DNA of 64,000 nt from JBMOUD01 sp049319665 (GCF_049319665.1 NZ_JBMOUD010000005.1:1-64000), one strand, 5' to 3'. Shown: positions 1-8,549, counted from the first letter of the stretch. Made by a program: numbers and translations. Notes: generated by a model from the letters alone, not told the origin.

Positions 1-81
1 ATGGCTGCAATACCTGAGCGCTATTTTCAAGAAAACCACGTGCAATATTGGGAGCGTCCATATACGTCTGCTTTAGGTTGA
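1..81 (+). CDS. 3' end of an unrecognised reading frame (partial)
   Basis: Frame 1 is open from the window edge to a TGA at 79-81 and encodes 26 residues ending ERPYTSALG. An ATG occupies bases 1-3, but the frame may continue upstream, so this could be a short gene or the tail of a longer one. I do not recognise the peptide. The stop codon lies inside the left arm of a strong hairpin (76-106), so the mRNA would end in a structured GC-rich segment. Whether it is translated is uncertain. Confidence 0.3.
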   Translation: MAAIPERYFQENHVQYWERPYTSALG

Positions 82-230
82 GCCGGGCAGGACGCCCGTC
101 TCAACCGACCCGTCCGGCCGAAGTAGAGAGTGCGGGCAGTCGCGCAGCGACCCGACAAGCTAAGCGCAGGCGTCGGGTGCAGGGGCCTTCGCCCTAAGGC
201 CCCTGCCGGTCGCGTTCGGCAATCTAGACA
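76..230. other. GC-rich segment with consecutive hairpins, unassigned
   Basis: Three strong inverted repeats follow each other. GGTTGAG (76-82) pairs with CTCAACC (100-106) around an inner CGGGC/GCCCG. TCGC/GCGA with flanking CGGG/CCCG pairs at about 133-154. GCAGGGGCCTT (179-189) pairs perfectly with AAGGCCCCTGC (196-206). The segment is clearly richer in GC than the rest of the window. No gene was found from 82 to 321. It may be the structured end of a mobile element or of the upstream gene; the type is unknown. Confidence 0.5.
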
Positions 231-321
231 TATAACTCTGCAAACAAAAAGCGGCCGAACTGGCACAGTTCAGACATGAGTTAAGTAAATTGGCATAACG
301 GCTTTTTGCCCTAAAAGCCAC

Positions 322-1644
322 CTACAATGGTTTATTCGCCGTCTCCTTAGCAATAAACACACAACACAAAGTGATCAGCAACGTCACCGTAACATAAGCC
401 GAAATGACCAGCGTGGTGCTGTACTCCTCATAAAGAGAAGTAATAATCAACGGCGCAAAGCCCCCGCCAATAATCCCCGATAAAGTGTAAGCCAAGGATG
501 ACCCCGCGTAGCGCACGCGCGTTGGGAATTGTTCGGTGACAAATGCCGCCTGCGGGCCGTACATAATGGCGTGAACCTGCAAACCAATAATCACCGCCAG
601 GCAGATCCATAGCGGTTGGGCGCTATTAAGCAGTACAAAAAAGGTAAATGCCCAGACAATGCCCAACACTGCACCGAGAATAGAAACAGGACGACGCCCC
701 CATTTATCCGACAATGCCCCAAACATCGGCACGGTAATCGCATTCCCTAATGCACCCAACATGGCGGCGGTTAACGCCAACGGGCGAGGAAGATGCAATA
801 CGGTCGTGACATAAGTCAGCGTAAAGACCACCACCAATGCATAAAGCACGTCACAACCAATGCGAGCCCCACCGGCTACCAGCAACGAACGAAAATGTTG
901 GGTGAAAACTTCTTTAATTGGCGTATGCGTGGTGTTTTTATTTTTCTCTAGTTTCAGGAAAGCCGGTGTTTCCCCCACGCCACGACGCAACCACAAGCCG
1001 AAGATCACCAGCACCAGACTGAGAACAAACGGAATACGCCATCCCCAATGTTGGAAATCATCGGCTGATAACGCCAGCGTAATCAGCGTAATAAGGCCGG
1101 TACCAATCAAGGTGCCAAACGATGGACCAACCTGGGCAAAGGAAGCATTGCGTCCGCGCTGATGCGGTTTACCATGTTCCATCGATAACAGCACGGCACC
1201 TGCCCATTCGCCACCTAACGCAATACCTTGAATAAAGCGCAAAGAAACCAGCAGCAACGGACTCCAAATCCCCCAGGTTGCATAGCCCGGCAATAATCCC
1301 ATTAGCGCGGTTGTCACGCCCATCATCACCAGCGTAGTGACCAACACAAAGCGGCGGCCCAGTACATCACCAAGATGGCCAAATACCATGCCGCCAATTG
1401 GGCGAGAAATATAACCGACTGCATAGGTGGAGAAGGCCAGAATGGTACCGACCAGCGGATCAAATGACGGGAAAAAAACATGGTTGAAAATAAGCGCCGC
1501 CATAATGTTGTAGACGGTAAAATCATACCATTCCAGCGCGGTGCCGATAGAGCTGGCCGCAGCCAGACGCGCCGTTTTTGGCGAACGATCGCCAGCGCCA
1601 TCTTTGTGATCAAGAGGCGTATTTTCAGTGGAAGAAAGGCTCAT
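322..1644 (-). CDS. MFS transporter, metabolite:H+ symporter (MHS/ProP-ShiA type)
   Basis: An inner-membrane secondary transporter of 440 residues, normal for the MHS family, with about twelve hydrophobic segments. The family hallmark near residues 32-45 (SIGTALEWYDFTVY) and the cytoplasmic-loop motif GHLGDVLGRR (89-98) are visible, and a second DKWGRRP loop follows segment 8. MHS members import organic acids or osmolytes with protons; the substrate here is not determined. It is the last gene of an operon with the small reading frame, amidase and DUF2848 protein, so it probably imports the compound or its amide. Its ATG overlaps the stop of the small upstream frame (TAATG). A GGCTTTT/AAAAGCC hairpin lies just past the stop at 300-319. 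Confidence 0.9.
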   Translation of the reverse strand: MSLSSTENTPLDHKDGAGDRSPKTARLAAASSIGTALEWYDFTVYNIMAALIFNHVFFPSFDPLVGTILAFSTYAVGYISRPIGGMVFGHLGDVLGRRFVLVTTLVMMGVTTALMGLLPGYATWGIWSPLLLVSLRFIQGIALGGEWAGAVLLSMEHGKPHQRGRNASFAQVGPSFGTLIGTGLITLITLALSADDFQHWGWRIPFVLSLVLVIFGLWLRRGVGETPAFLKLEKNKNTTHTPIKEVFTQHFRSLLVAGGARIGCDVLYALVVVFTLTYVTTVLHLPRPLALTAAMLGALGNAITVPMFGALSDKWGRRPVSILGAVLGIVWAFTFFVLLNSAQPLWICLAVIIGLQVHAIMYGPQAAFVTEQFPTRVRYAGSSLAYTLSGIIGGGFAPLIITSLYEEYSTTLVISAYVTVTLLITLCCVFIAKETANKPL

Positions 1645-1799
1645 TATTTTTGCTCCTGATAACAGTCAGTAAAAAGACAATGAGCGGTAGCGCGCTCTAT
1701 GTTGTATTCCCGGTCAACCCACTGATTAGCCACAACACCCTGCGTGGCAGCAGAAAGCGGTGCAATAGCAGAAAACATGCCTTGAGAAGAGATTTTCAT
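1644..1799 (-). CDS. Unrecognised 51-residue protein, coupled to the transporter
   Basis: A short frame of 51 codons between the amidase and the transporter. It begins MKISSQGMFSAIAP and ends YQEQK. A GAAGGAA ribosome-binding site precedes the ATG, and its TAA overlaps the transporter ATG as TAATG, the usual sign of translational coupling. It has two cysteines and no clear membrane segment or known domain. It occupies the position where amidase operons sometimes carry a small AtzG-like subunit, but I cannot show similarity. It could instead be the remnant of a longer gene or only a leader frame driving transporter translation. Confidence 0.5.
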   Translation of the reverse strand: MKISSQGMFSAIAPLSAATQGVVANQWVDREYNIERATAHCLFTDCYQEQK

Positions 1800-1849
1800 C
1801 GGTCATTTCCTTCACTCAGGTTTAACGGGAGGCGAGCCCCCGTCAGAAG

Positions 1850-3211
1850 TTAAGCATTTTTCAGGCAATCTTCGATAGCTAATGCCCAGCTCATCATTTC
1901 TGCATCCTGCAAAGGTAACGCGGCCACCATCAGTCCAACCGGTGCGCTGCCTCCGGCATGGCAGGGAAGAGAAACGGCACAGCCATCAAGGAAATTGATC
2001 ACCGAAGGATTACGTAAGGCGGCACCGTTAGCGCGGAAATAAGCCTCTTCACTGGCTTCGAGTTCAGCAATCTGTGGAGCAATAAGTGGCACTGTCGGCA
2101 TTAACAACGCATCGAAGCCGCCAATCGCCGCACTCACCCGCTGCTGCCAATCGGCACGTTGTTCAAGCAGCCTTTGTCGGTCGGCTTCCCCCAAGGCTTC
2201 ACCACGACGAATGCGCGATACTACGCGCGGGTCATAACCGGCCTCATTTGAAGCAATTAATGATTCATGCCAGGCCCAGGATTCTAATGCGGTAAATCCA
2301 CCCGTGGCGTTGATACTCGCCAGTTCAGCGAACTCATGGCATGGGATATCACTAATGCTCGCACCAGCATCACGCAAGCGCTGCAATGCGGCGTTAAATG
2401 CATCAGCAACCTGCGGCTCTAGCCCATCAAGCACTAAAGTTTGCGGTACGGCAAAATGCGCATCGGCAAGAGAATAGCGATGTAATTGCAGCGGTTCGTC
2501 GGCAATAATTCCATCGAGCGCCACACAGCTGGCAACGTCGTGTGCCAAGGTGCCGACAGAATCAAGCGCCTGCGATAATGGCAGCACGCCCTCCATCGGA
2601 ATACGCCGGGCGGTAGGTTTAAAGCCAGTTAATCCACAAAATGCGGCCGGAATACGCACCGATCCGCCGGTATCGCTGCCGATAGACCCGAGACACATGC
2701 CATCGCTTATTGCCACCGCTGCACCGGAAGAAGAACCGCCGGGAATGCGTCGTGATGCGCGATCGAACGGGTTAGCTGGCGTGCCGTAATGTGGGTTAAT
2801 ACCCAGCCCGGAATAAGCAAACTCGGTCATATTCGTTTTGCCTACCACAATGGCACCGGCAGCCAGTAAGCGGCTAACGACTTGGGCATGAACCTTGGTA
2901 GCCAGCGCATCGGCTAATACGCGCGACCCTGCGGTGGTCACTTGGCCGGCGACATCGAACAAGTCTTTAATCGAGACCGGAATACCATCTAACGCAGATA
3001 ACGGCTTGCCATCCAGACGCCGTTTTAACGAGGCTGACATCTGTTCTTTAGCCCAAGCATCATAGACCTGAGTAAATACCGCTTTGCCTTCACCCTGTGG
3101 TTGGTAGATGCATTGCAAGGCGGCTTCACTCAGTTGTTGAGCGTTCAGCTCACCACTCGCCAACCCCTCTACCGCCTGCTGTAAACTCAATGTTGTTTTG
3201 TTTTTCATCAT
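1850..3211 (-). CDS. Amidase-signature family hydrolase
   Basis: A cytoplasmic amidase of about 453 residues. The Ser-cisSer-Lys triad of amidase-signature enzymes is present: Lys near 82 in VSIKDLFD, the serine-rich GGSSSG near 158-163, and the nucleophile serine near 184 in GSDTGGSVRIP. The family hydrolyses C-N bonds in amides, ureides or allophanate-like compounds; the substrate is not evident. The start at 3211 is preferred because a GGCGGGGA site precedes it by a good distance. An in-frame ATG at 3226 overlaps the stop of the DUF2848 gene. Gene order suggests hydrolysis of an amide taken up by the downstream transporter. Confidence 0.9.
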   Translation of the reverse strand: MMKNKTTLSLQQAVEGLASGELNAQQLSEAALQCIYQPQGEGKAVFTQVYDAWAKEQMSASLKRRLDGKPLSALDGIPVSIKDLFDVAGQVTTAGSRVLADALATKVHAQVVSRLLAAGAIVVGKTNMTEFAYSGLGINPHYGTPANPFDRASRRIPGGSSSGAAVAISDGMCLGSIGSDTGGSVRIPAAFCGLTGFKPTARRIPMEGVLPLSQALDSVGTLAHDVASCVALDGIIADEPLQLHRYSLADAHFAVPQTLVLDGLEPQVADAFNAALQRLRDAGASISDIPCHEFAELASINATGGFTALESWAWHESLIASNEAGYDPRVVSRIRRGEALGEADRQRLLEQRADWQQRVSAAIGGFDALLMPTVPLIAPQIAELEASEEAYFRANGAALRNPSVINFLDGCAVSLPCHAGGSAPVGLMVAALPLQDAEMMSWALAIEDCLKNA

Positions 3212-3225
3212 GAAATTCCCCGCCA

Positions 3226-3912
3226 TTAAGAGACGATAGGCAGCTCGATGCTGGAATAACTATGTGTGATGGTGCGATCGAGTTTCTCGTCCGCCAGTTC
3301 CATATGGAATTCCGTTGCAGGACGGATGCCACCGATTGCCGACATGGTGCCGCAAGTCATCCCGAGTCCATTAGCTGGCAGTTCAGCGCTGGAAAGGTAA
3401 CGATCCAATAGATCGTTAGGCGCGCGCAGGCTGGCCAAGGTACCTTGCTGGTACAGCACCCACTCGCCCTCTTCTTTGATCCACGAGCGCAGGATCAAAT
3501 CATCCCAATGTCCAGCCACCTCTTTAAGCGGCCATGCGCTGCGGGCCACCGGCTTGACGCAGATTTGCTTGGAAAGTGCCACGCTGTGCGCTTCTAATTC
3601 GCGATCGGTATGATCTGATGCCAGCGAAACGTAGAGTTCGCCCTGGTGGCTAAATAGAAAGACTTCTGCTTCACCTGAACTCGCGTAGCCAACCACTTCG
3701 ATCTGTTCTTCTTGGGTCAGTTGGTTAGTCGCTACACGATAAAACAGCGGGATTGCACTCGGACGGGGCACGCCGAGCTCAGCTAATTCACTGATATGGT
3801 GCTCAAGCGCCTCGGGATCGCGTCCTGCCCATCCGGCGATCACCAGTTGATCGATTGCCGCTTCAATCGTTGTTGCGCCTGTCTTCTCACTCAAGTTGAA
3901 GGTTAATTTCAT
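3226..3912 (-). CDS. DUF2848 family protein
   Basis: A soluble protein of 228 residues with no signal peptide. It matches what I know of DUF2848, a family of unknown activity usually found beside amidases and transporters; the final third contains the MTCGTM segment and GGIRPATEFHMEL. It is the first gene of the minus-strand operon, and its TAA overlaps the first ATG of the amidase frame. It is divergent from the GntR regulator, with a 14-bp palindrome in the intervening promoter region. The family is thought to have a fumarylacetoacetase-like fold, which would suggest a role in breaking down the amidase product; this is inference. Confidence 0.75.
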   Translation of the reverse strand: MKLTFNLSEKTGATTIEAAIDQLVIAGWAGRDPEALEHHISELAELGVPRPSAIPLFYRVATNQLTQEEQIEVVGYASSGEAEVFLFSHQGELYVSLASDHTDRELEAHSVALSKQICVKPVARSAWPLKEVAGHWDDLILRSWIKEEGEWVLYQQGTLASLRAPNDLLDRYLSSAELPANGLGMTCGTMSAIGGIRPATEFHMELADEKLDRTITHSYSSIELPIVS

Positions 3913-3951
3913 GGTTATTTCCCTTGGATAATATTGCTTCTAAAAAATCAC

Positions 3952-3965
3952 AGTGAAATTTCACT
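3952..3965. promoter_or_regulatory. Perfect palindrome, candidate GntR operator
   Basis: AGTGAAATTTCACT is a perfect 14-bp palindrome 39 bases before the DUF2848 ATG and about 85 bases before the regulator start. Its place in the divergent promoter region fits an operator for the adjacent FadR-type GntR protein, controlling both the catabolic operon and the regulator. Binding is inferred from position and symmetry only. Confidence 0.6.
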
Positions 3966-4049
3966 CTAGTTTCTTAAAGAGAAATAAGCGATTTCCATGC
4001 CATGTTTTTGTGTAGAATGTCTAAATATTTTTTTCAGCAGGAGCCGGAC

Positions 4050-4727
4050 GTGAAATCTGTTGATGCCGAAACTGAGCAACAACCAGCCTCTGAAGAGCCG
4101 GGATTATCCTTAAACGAGCAAGCTTACCGGCGGTTCAAACAGGCATTAGTGACCCTGAGTTATAAGCCGGGCGAATACCTGAACACTGCGCAAGTGATGA
4201 ACGAGCTGTCCTTTGGCAGAACGCCGGTTAACCAAGCCATTCACCGCTTGGCTAATGAAGGTTTATTGCAGATTATTCCGCGTAAGGGTGTGATGGTATC
4301 GCCGCTGTCGATAGACGATGCGCTGGAGTTAATCGAAGTGCGGCTGGCCAATGAAACGCTATGCATGCGCCTGGCGAGCAACAGAGTGACGAAAGCCGAT
4401 ATCTCAGAACTAGAGAACATCAACCACCGTCTTGCTCAAGCAGGTGAGGCACGCGATCGCCACCAAATGATGTTGTTGGATTATCAGTTTCACCAGTTAC
4501 TTGCCAAGATATCAGGCAACAGCATGTTGGCAGATATCCTCAGCGTACTTCACGCAAGAGCCCAACGTTTCTGGTCGAGCACGCTATCTCAGGAAGGGCA
4601 TATCCATGAGGTCGTTGCCGAGCATCAAGAGATAATTAATGCGTTGATGGCTTTGGATGCCGAGGCGGCGGCCAGCGCGGCAGAAGTACATATATTATCG
4701 TTTAGGAATGCCTTATTGCGAGGGTAA
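4050..4727 (+). CDS. GntR family regulator, FadR/FCD subfamily
   Basis: A transcription factor of about 225 residues with an N-terminal winged helix (LNEQAYRRFKQAL through NQAIHRLANEGLLQIIPRKG) and an all-helical FCD ligand domain whose metal-binding histidines are plausible in DYQFHQLL, HIHEVVAEHQEI and AEVHILSF. The GTG at 4050 is chosen because AGGAG sits six bases before it; upstream ATGs at 4002 and 4017 lack such a site. It is divergent from the amidase operon and probably represses it through the palindrome at 3952, with the amide or its product as effector. Confidence 0.88.
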   Translation: MKSVDAETEQQPASEEPGLSLNEQAYRRFKQALVTLSYKPGEYLNTAQVMNELSFGRTPVNQAIHRLANEGLLQIIPRKGVMVSPLSIDDALELIEVRLANETLCMRLASNRVTKADISELENINHRLAQAGEARDRHQMMLLDYQFHQLLAKISGNSMLADILSVLHARAQRFWSSTLSQEGHIHEVVAEHQEIINALMALDAEAAASAAEVHILSFRNALLRG

Positions 4728-4882
4728 TACCCTCTAGGCCGAAAATTATGCTCGTGATACGACAAGTCTCCACTGCGTCGACCACTTGATCTAGTTGGCT
4801 CATCCTTGGGCCACACACTGCCGGTTGTCCACATAGATTTCTGGCAGATTTTCCTTTCGATTGAGCATAATGACTTCTCGAT

Positions 4883-4915
4883 GCTTATTAAAAATAAACC
4901 TTATTTTTAATAAGC
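4883..4915 (-). terminator. AT-rich 15-bp stem-loop after the decarboxylase-like gene
   Basis: GCTTATTAAAAATAA (4883-4897) pairs perfectly with 4901-4915 across a three-base loop. It lies about 50 bases past the stop of the minus-strand gene at 4965 and may end its transcript. The stem is almost all A-T, matching the composition of the neighbouring module. Confidence 0.5.
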
Positions 4916-4964
4916 TGATAGACAATGCTAAATATAGTTCTGTATTTTTAGGGAATAAGCATGG

Positions 4965-5483
4965 TTAATTATCATAAATTTTATCAATTGGGGCATTATC
5001 CAGTTCAACACCACAATTTAGGATAAACACTGCCGTCATGATGTAATGGCCAATGAGAAGCGTAAGTTCGACAACTTCTCCCTCACTGAAAAATCTACGT
5101 AACTTCGCAAAAGTGGTATCACAAGAAACCTTATCCTTAACGATTTCATCAATATAATCTACCATCGCTTTAATTTCCGCATTGTTAACCCCGCCATCAA
5201 GAATACTTTTTATATCCTCCTCTGATAGACCTGATTTTATTCCATTTGGAATATGATGCATTAGCTCATACTCACAGTTAAATAGTTTCGCCACTCGGAT
5301 AATCGCAGCTTCACGCAATTTATTACCAATTTGTATTGAACCAAACCCCAGGCCAAATTCAGTATATTTACTTGCAATATCAACATCACCTACAAGCATA
5401 GTTCTCATTACATTTATAGGGCATTTATTAAATACGGCCTGCTGACTATTATTCATTTTATCTAAAGGTGTAATTCTTTTCAT
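4965..5483 (-). CDS. Carboxymuconolactone decarboxylase/AhpD-like family protein
   Basis: A soluble, mostly helical protein of 172 residues. The central segment REAAIIRVAKLFNCEYELMH, followed by GLSEEDI, has the layout of the CMD/AhpD family, in which a glutamate and histidine in the E-x4-H pattern line the active site. The CxxC pair of the AhpD peroxidase branch is not present, so a decarboxylase or isomerase type of activity is more likely than a redox one. It lies 50 bases downstream of the cupin gene on the same strand, probably as an operon. Base use is far more AT-rich than in the flanking core genes, suggesting acquisition from elsewhere. Confidence 0.75.
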   Translation of the reverse strand: MKRITPLDKMNNSQQAVFNKCPINVMRTMLVGDVDIASKYTEFGLGFGSIQIGNKLREAAIIRVAKLFNCEYELMHHIPNGIKSGLSEEDIKSILDGGVNNAEIKAMVDYIDEIVKDKVSCDTTFAKLRRFFSEGEVVELTLLIGHYIMTAVFILNCGVELDNAPIDKIYDN

Positions 5484-5533
5484 AAAATACCTTCATTAAC
5501 ATTTCCACATTGAACAACGTGGAAATGTATAAT

Positions 5534-6073
5534 TTATTTTTTATAAATAGGAGATGCGTCGATCAAAGCACCAATTAATACACATGGTTTATCATAAACA
5601 TTCTGCCACCCATGATATGTACCACGCTGTACAATACAATCACCTTTAGAGATAAGCACTTTCTCTCCATCTTCCATTATCATATTCATTTTACCTTCCG
5701 CTACGTAAAGATAATCAATACTATTGGTAAAATGCATACTTGGGTGAAGATCTCTTATACTATCAGATGGCGTATTCCCGCTACCAATTGAATCAAAAGC
5801 TTCTGATGTATTAATTTCTCCGCTACTTTCCGGTGGAATCTCTACTATTCTAAAGATACTGCCATTTCTTACTGGGTCATGAACTATTTTTCTGGCACCG
5901 AGATCGACACTACCACTGTTATCTACCGGTGTTTCTCCGGTTGCCCAAAGATCAGTAATATAACAACCGGCCCATCCATCGACAGCAAGCACATTGCTTG
6001 AAATATCATTAAATATAACACCAGCCTTGTTATCTTCTTTTAATCCGGTAACGATTCTCTTAAATTTAAGCAT
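5534..6073 (-). CDS. Cupin domain protein
   Basis: A 179-residue protein with a C-terminal cupin barrel. The first cupin motif is HFTNSIDYLYVAEG and the second GDCIVQRGTYHGW; His residues in both could bind a metal. The N-terminal half contains a TGETPVDNS stretch and a VRNGSIFRIVEIPP segment, typical of small single-domain cupins found with carboxymuconolactone decarboxylase-like partners. It is divergent from the LysR regulator at 6179 and is probably controlled by it. The substrate is unknown. AT-rich composition matches its two neighbours. Confidence 0.75.
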   Translation of the reverse strand: MLKFKRIVTGLKEDNKAGVIFNDISSNVLAVDGWAGCYITDLWATGETPVDNSGSVDLGARKIVHDPVRNGSIFRIVEIPPESSGEINTSEAFDSIGSGNTPSDSIRDLHPSMHFTNSIDYLYVAEGKMNMIMEDGEKVLISKGDCIVQRGTYHGWQNVYDKPCVLIGALIDASPIYKK

Positions 6074-6178
6074 AATAGCCTCTCACTGGTTATTTTTAAT
6101 AAATTCACCACCTAGTGTATTGACTATTTAAAATTGTGCTATACTAAAAAATTAAAAACACTTTTTAAAAAAATAAAA

Positions 6179-7075
6179 ATGAAAAAAGATATAATACTTA
6201 CATACTCAACATTCTCCAAAACAATGAGTTATACAAAAACGGCAGCTCAACTCGGCATTTCTATAGGAACAGTCACAAACCATATAAACGAACTTGAAAA
6301 AACTTATGGAGTTAAATTAATCAGTCGTAACACACGCCAAGTAGAAATAACGCAAAAAGGAAAAGATTTCCTGATAATATGTGACAACATATTAAATGAG
6401 TTTGATAGACTTTTAAATTTAAAATCGGAAAGAAAGCATCAGGAAGAGATAAATATTGACGCACCAATAACTTTAATAAAATCCATAACAAGAATAATAA
6501 AAAAAATAACACAACGTTACCCAGAGCTTAAAATACAACTAAATTCAAATGATTCATCATCTCTCATCTCGGGTTCAAAGGCAGATGTTCTATTTAGTCA
6601 TAAAAAAATTGAAAACTCCAAAATGATTCAGAAAGAGATCGCACATTCAAAAACTGTGTATTGTGCATCTCATGAATATTTAGATAAATACAGCACACCA
6701 AGTCACCCAAATGAACTTTTATCACACAAGTTGATTGGTGTTATTTTGCCTAATCATGCAACTTCTTTTGCATGGGTACTCGAGAAGGAGGGAGAAACAG
6801 TTAGCATAAAACCTAAAGATTTAATTACTAACACGGTAGATATTGCATTATCAATGTGTAGTGATGGATTAGGTATAACCAGTGTTTTTAACTTTTCATC
6901 AAGAACACGTCATGATGATGGCCACCTGATCTATATTCTCGATGATTGGAGTATTCCAGGTCCTATTTTATATGCAAGATATAATCCCGAAAATAGAGGT
7001 TCTGAAATAATCAATTTAATTATAAAAGAATCGATATTGTATTTTAATGAGACTCAAGATACGCAGTATCTTTAA
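6179..7075 (+). CDS. LysR family transcriptional regulator
   Basis: About 298 residues, normal for LysR proteins. The N-terminal helix-turn-helix covers roughly residues 3-60 (MSYTKTAAQLGISIGTVTNH, then KLISRNTRQVEITQKG), followed by a periplasmic-binding-protein-like effector domain. The start at 6179 is favoured because LysR proteins begin shortly before the first helix; an upstream in-frame ATG at 6134 adds a basic extension. Transcribed away from the cupin and decarboxylase-like genes, it probably regulates them. Lysine- and isoleucine-rich composition reflects the strongly AT-biased DNA of this module. Confidence 0.85.
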   Translation: MKKDIILTYSTFSKTMSYTKTAAQLGISIGTVTNHINELEKTYGVKLISRNTRQVEITQKGKDFLIICDNILNEFDRLLNLKSERKHQEEINIDAPITLIKSITRIIKKITQRYPELKIQLNSNDSSSLISGSKADVLFSHKKIENSKMIQKEIAHSKTVYCASHEYLDKYSTPSHPNELLSHKLIGVILPNHATSFAWVLEKEGETVSIKPKDLITNTVDIALSMCSDGLGITSVFNFSSRTRHDDGHLIYILDDWSIPGPILYARYNPENRGSEIINLIIKESILYFNETQDTQYL

Positions 7076-7123
7076 AGGCAGAGATGAGATATCCCCGCCT
7101 ATGACAGATCACTTACATCAAAT

Positions 7124-7870
7124 TTATTTCCCCCCGGCTAATTCAATAAAGCTCCCCGTCACATATGACGCCGCATCCGATAGTAGCCAACTGATTGCCT
7201 GCGCAACTTCAATAGGCTCGCCGCCGCGCTGCATTGGCAGCAGGCTTTTTACTCTGTCTACCCGCCCTGCTTCACCACCGCTGGCATGCATTTCGGTATA
7301 GATAAAACCCGGTCGCACGCCGTTAACACGGATACCTTGTGCCGCAACTTCTAGTGACAATCCGGTTGTTAGCGTATCCACCGCACCTTTTGACGCCGCA
7401 TAATCAACATACTCACCTGGTGAACCTAACCTCGCGGCCGCAGAAGAGACATTTACAATGGCGCCGCCGTTACCGCCGTGGCGGGCTGACATGATTTTTA
7501 CAGCCTCGCGACAACACAGGAAATAACCGGTAACGTTAGTCGACAACACGTTATTGATACGTGCTGCCGTCAGGTTCTCAATCGTTGATTGTTGGAACAA
7601 AATTCCGGCGTTATTGACCAATGCCGTAATCGGTCCAAGTTCAGCCATCAGACGAGCGAACATTGCCACCACTTGCTCTTCATCGGCAATATCAGCCTGT
7701 AAAGCGACTGCTTTTCCACCCTGTGCAATAATAGCTTCCACCACTTTATTGGCCGCGATGTGATCTTGTCGATAATTCACGCCAACATCGTAACCTTGCT
7801 CAGCAAGCAATAACGCCGTGGCTTTACCAATACCTCGGCTCGCGCCGGTGACTAATGCAACCTTCTTCAT
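7124..7870 (-). CDS. ygfF: SDR family NAD(P)-dependent oxidoreductase YgfF
   Basis: A short-chain dehydrogenase of 248 residues. The Rossmann motif TGASRGIG is at residues 8-15, followed by VNNAG, catalytic Ser in NVSSAAARLG and the YAASKG motif supplying Tyr and Lys. Similarity to E. coli YgfF is high along the whole length, including YVTGSFIELAGGK at the C terminus. As in E. coli it lies next to gcvP. The start at 7870 is chosen because the fold begins at MKKVALVTG; an upstream in-frame extension is unlike the family. The substrate is unknown. Confidence 0.92.
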   Translation of the reverse strand: MKKVALVTGASRGIGKATALLLAEQGYDVGVNYRQDHIAANKVVEAIIAQGGKAVALQADIADEEQVVAMFARLMAELGPITALVNNAGILFQQSTIENLTAARINNVLSTNVTGYFLCCREAVKIMSARHGGNGGAIVNVSSAAARLGSPGEYVDYAASKGAVDTLTTGLSLEVAAQGIRVNGVRPGFIYTEMHASGGEAGRVDRVKSLLPMQRGGEPIEVAQAISWLLSDAASYVTGSFIELAGGK

Positions 7871-8549
7871 GCTATATCCTAGTTTGTGAAGCGAGAGCGC
7901 GCTTTGGGCGCTTTCTTTGAGCCAGAAAGGCAATCTCGCGTTCGAATCAACGAAAAGATTTAGAAAATGATAGTAAAGTGAGCGTTTCGGCTTATCAAAT
8001 ACCGTGTTCAATATGGCATTGCAGCCTAAGCCGCTTCAAGGGAAGATGCGCTTCCCTTGAAAATCCCGCGCCTTTTTATGGTGTGATATCGGATTCCAAT
8101 TAGGCTATGTTTCAGATGTCGCAGCGACAGGCGCAAATGTCGCTGCTCCGCAGTACCTTCAGTCGGGATTCGGACTCACTCAATAAAGACTTCGCGATTT
8201 CTCACCGCTCCTTCAGCGCCATTTCGAGCGCGCCACTAACCTTTTTACTTCAAAAGCTAAACAGCCTTTGCCTTTGACCTTAAACGCCGCCAAGCGCACT
8301 CAAAATTTCACCGGCAAGTGGTGAGAGACAATCGTTTTATCATTGGCTCGAATCCCGTAGACGGGTATCCCGGATGGGATGAAATTTGCGCTATCACGGA
8401 AGCCACTGAAACATGGCCTCCGCTGGATGCAGAGTTGAAGTAGCAAAAAGCGTGGGAAGCCTGAAGGGACGGCGCTTACTGTCCCTTCGGTCGGTTTAGG
8501 CTGCGAACTCATATTGAGAACCGCAGCTGATAAACCGAAATATTCACCG
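7871..8549. other. Non-coding region rich in inverted repeats
   Basis: No convincing gene was found. The segment carries several strong inverted repeats: TTCAAGGGAAG (8035-8045) with CTTCCCTTGAA (8051-8061); CAGCGACA (8122-8129) with TGTCGCTG (8138-8145); and GAAGGGAC with GTCCCTTC at about 8462-8488. A 70-codon minus-strand frame at 8300-8512 has no clear ribosome-binding site or domain. The region may be a decayed element or a structured transcript; I cannot assign it. Confidence 0.5.

Noticed and set aside
4740..4870. Possible transposase remnant downstream of the GntR gene
   Set aside because: The minus-strand peptide has no recognisable transposase motif and no terminal inverted repeats were found.
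8300..8512. 70-codon minus-strand frame in the ygfF-gcvP gap
   Set aside because: No ribosome-binding site, no recognisable domain, and it overlaps several inverted repeats; more likely part of a structured non-coding segment.
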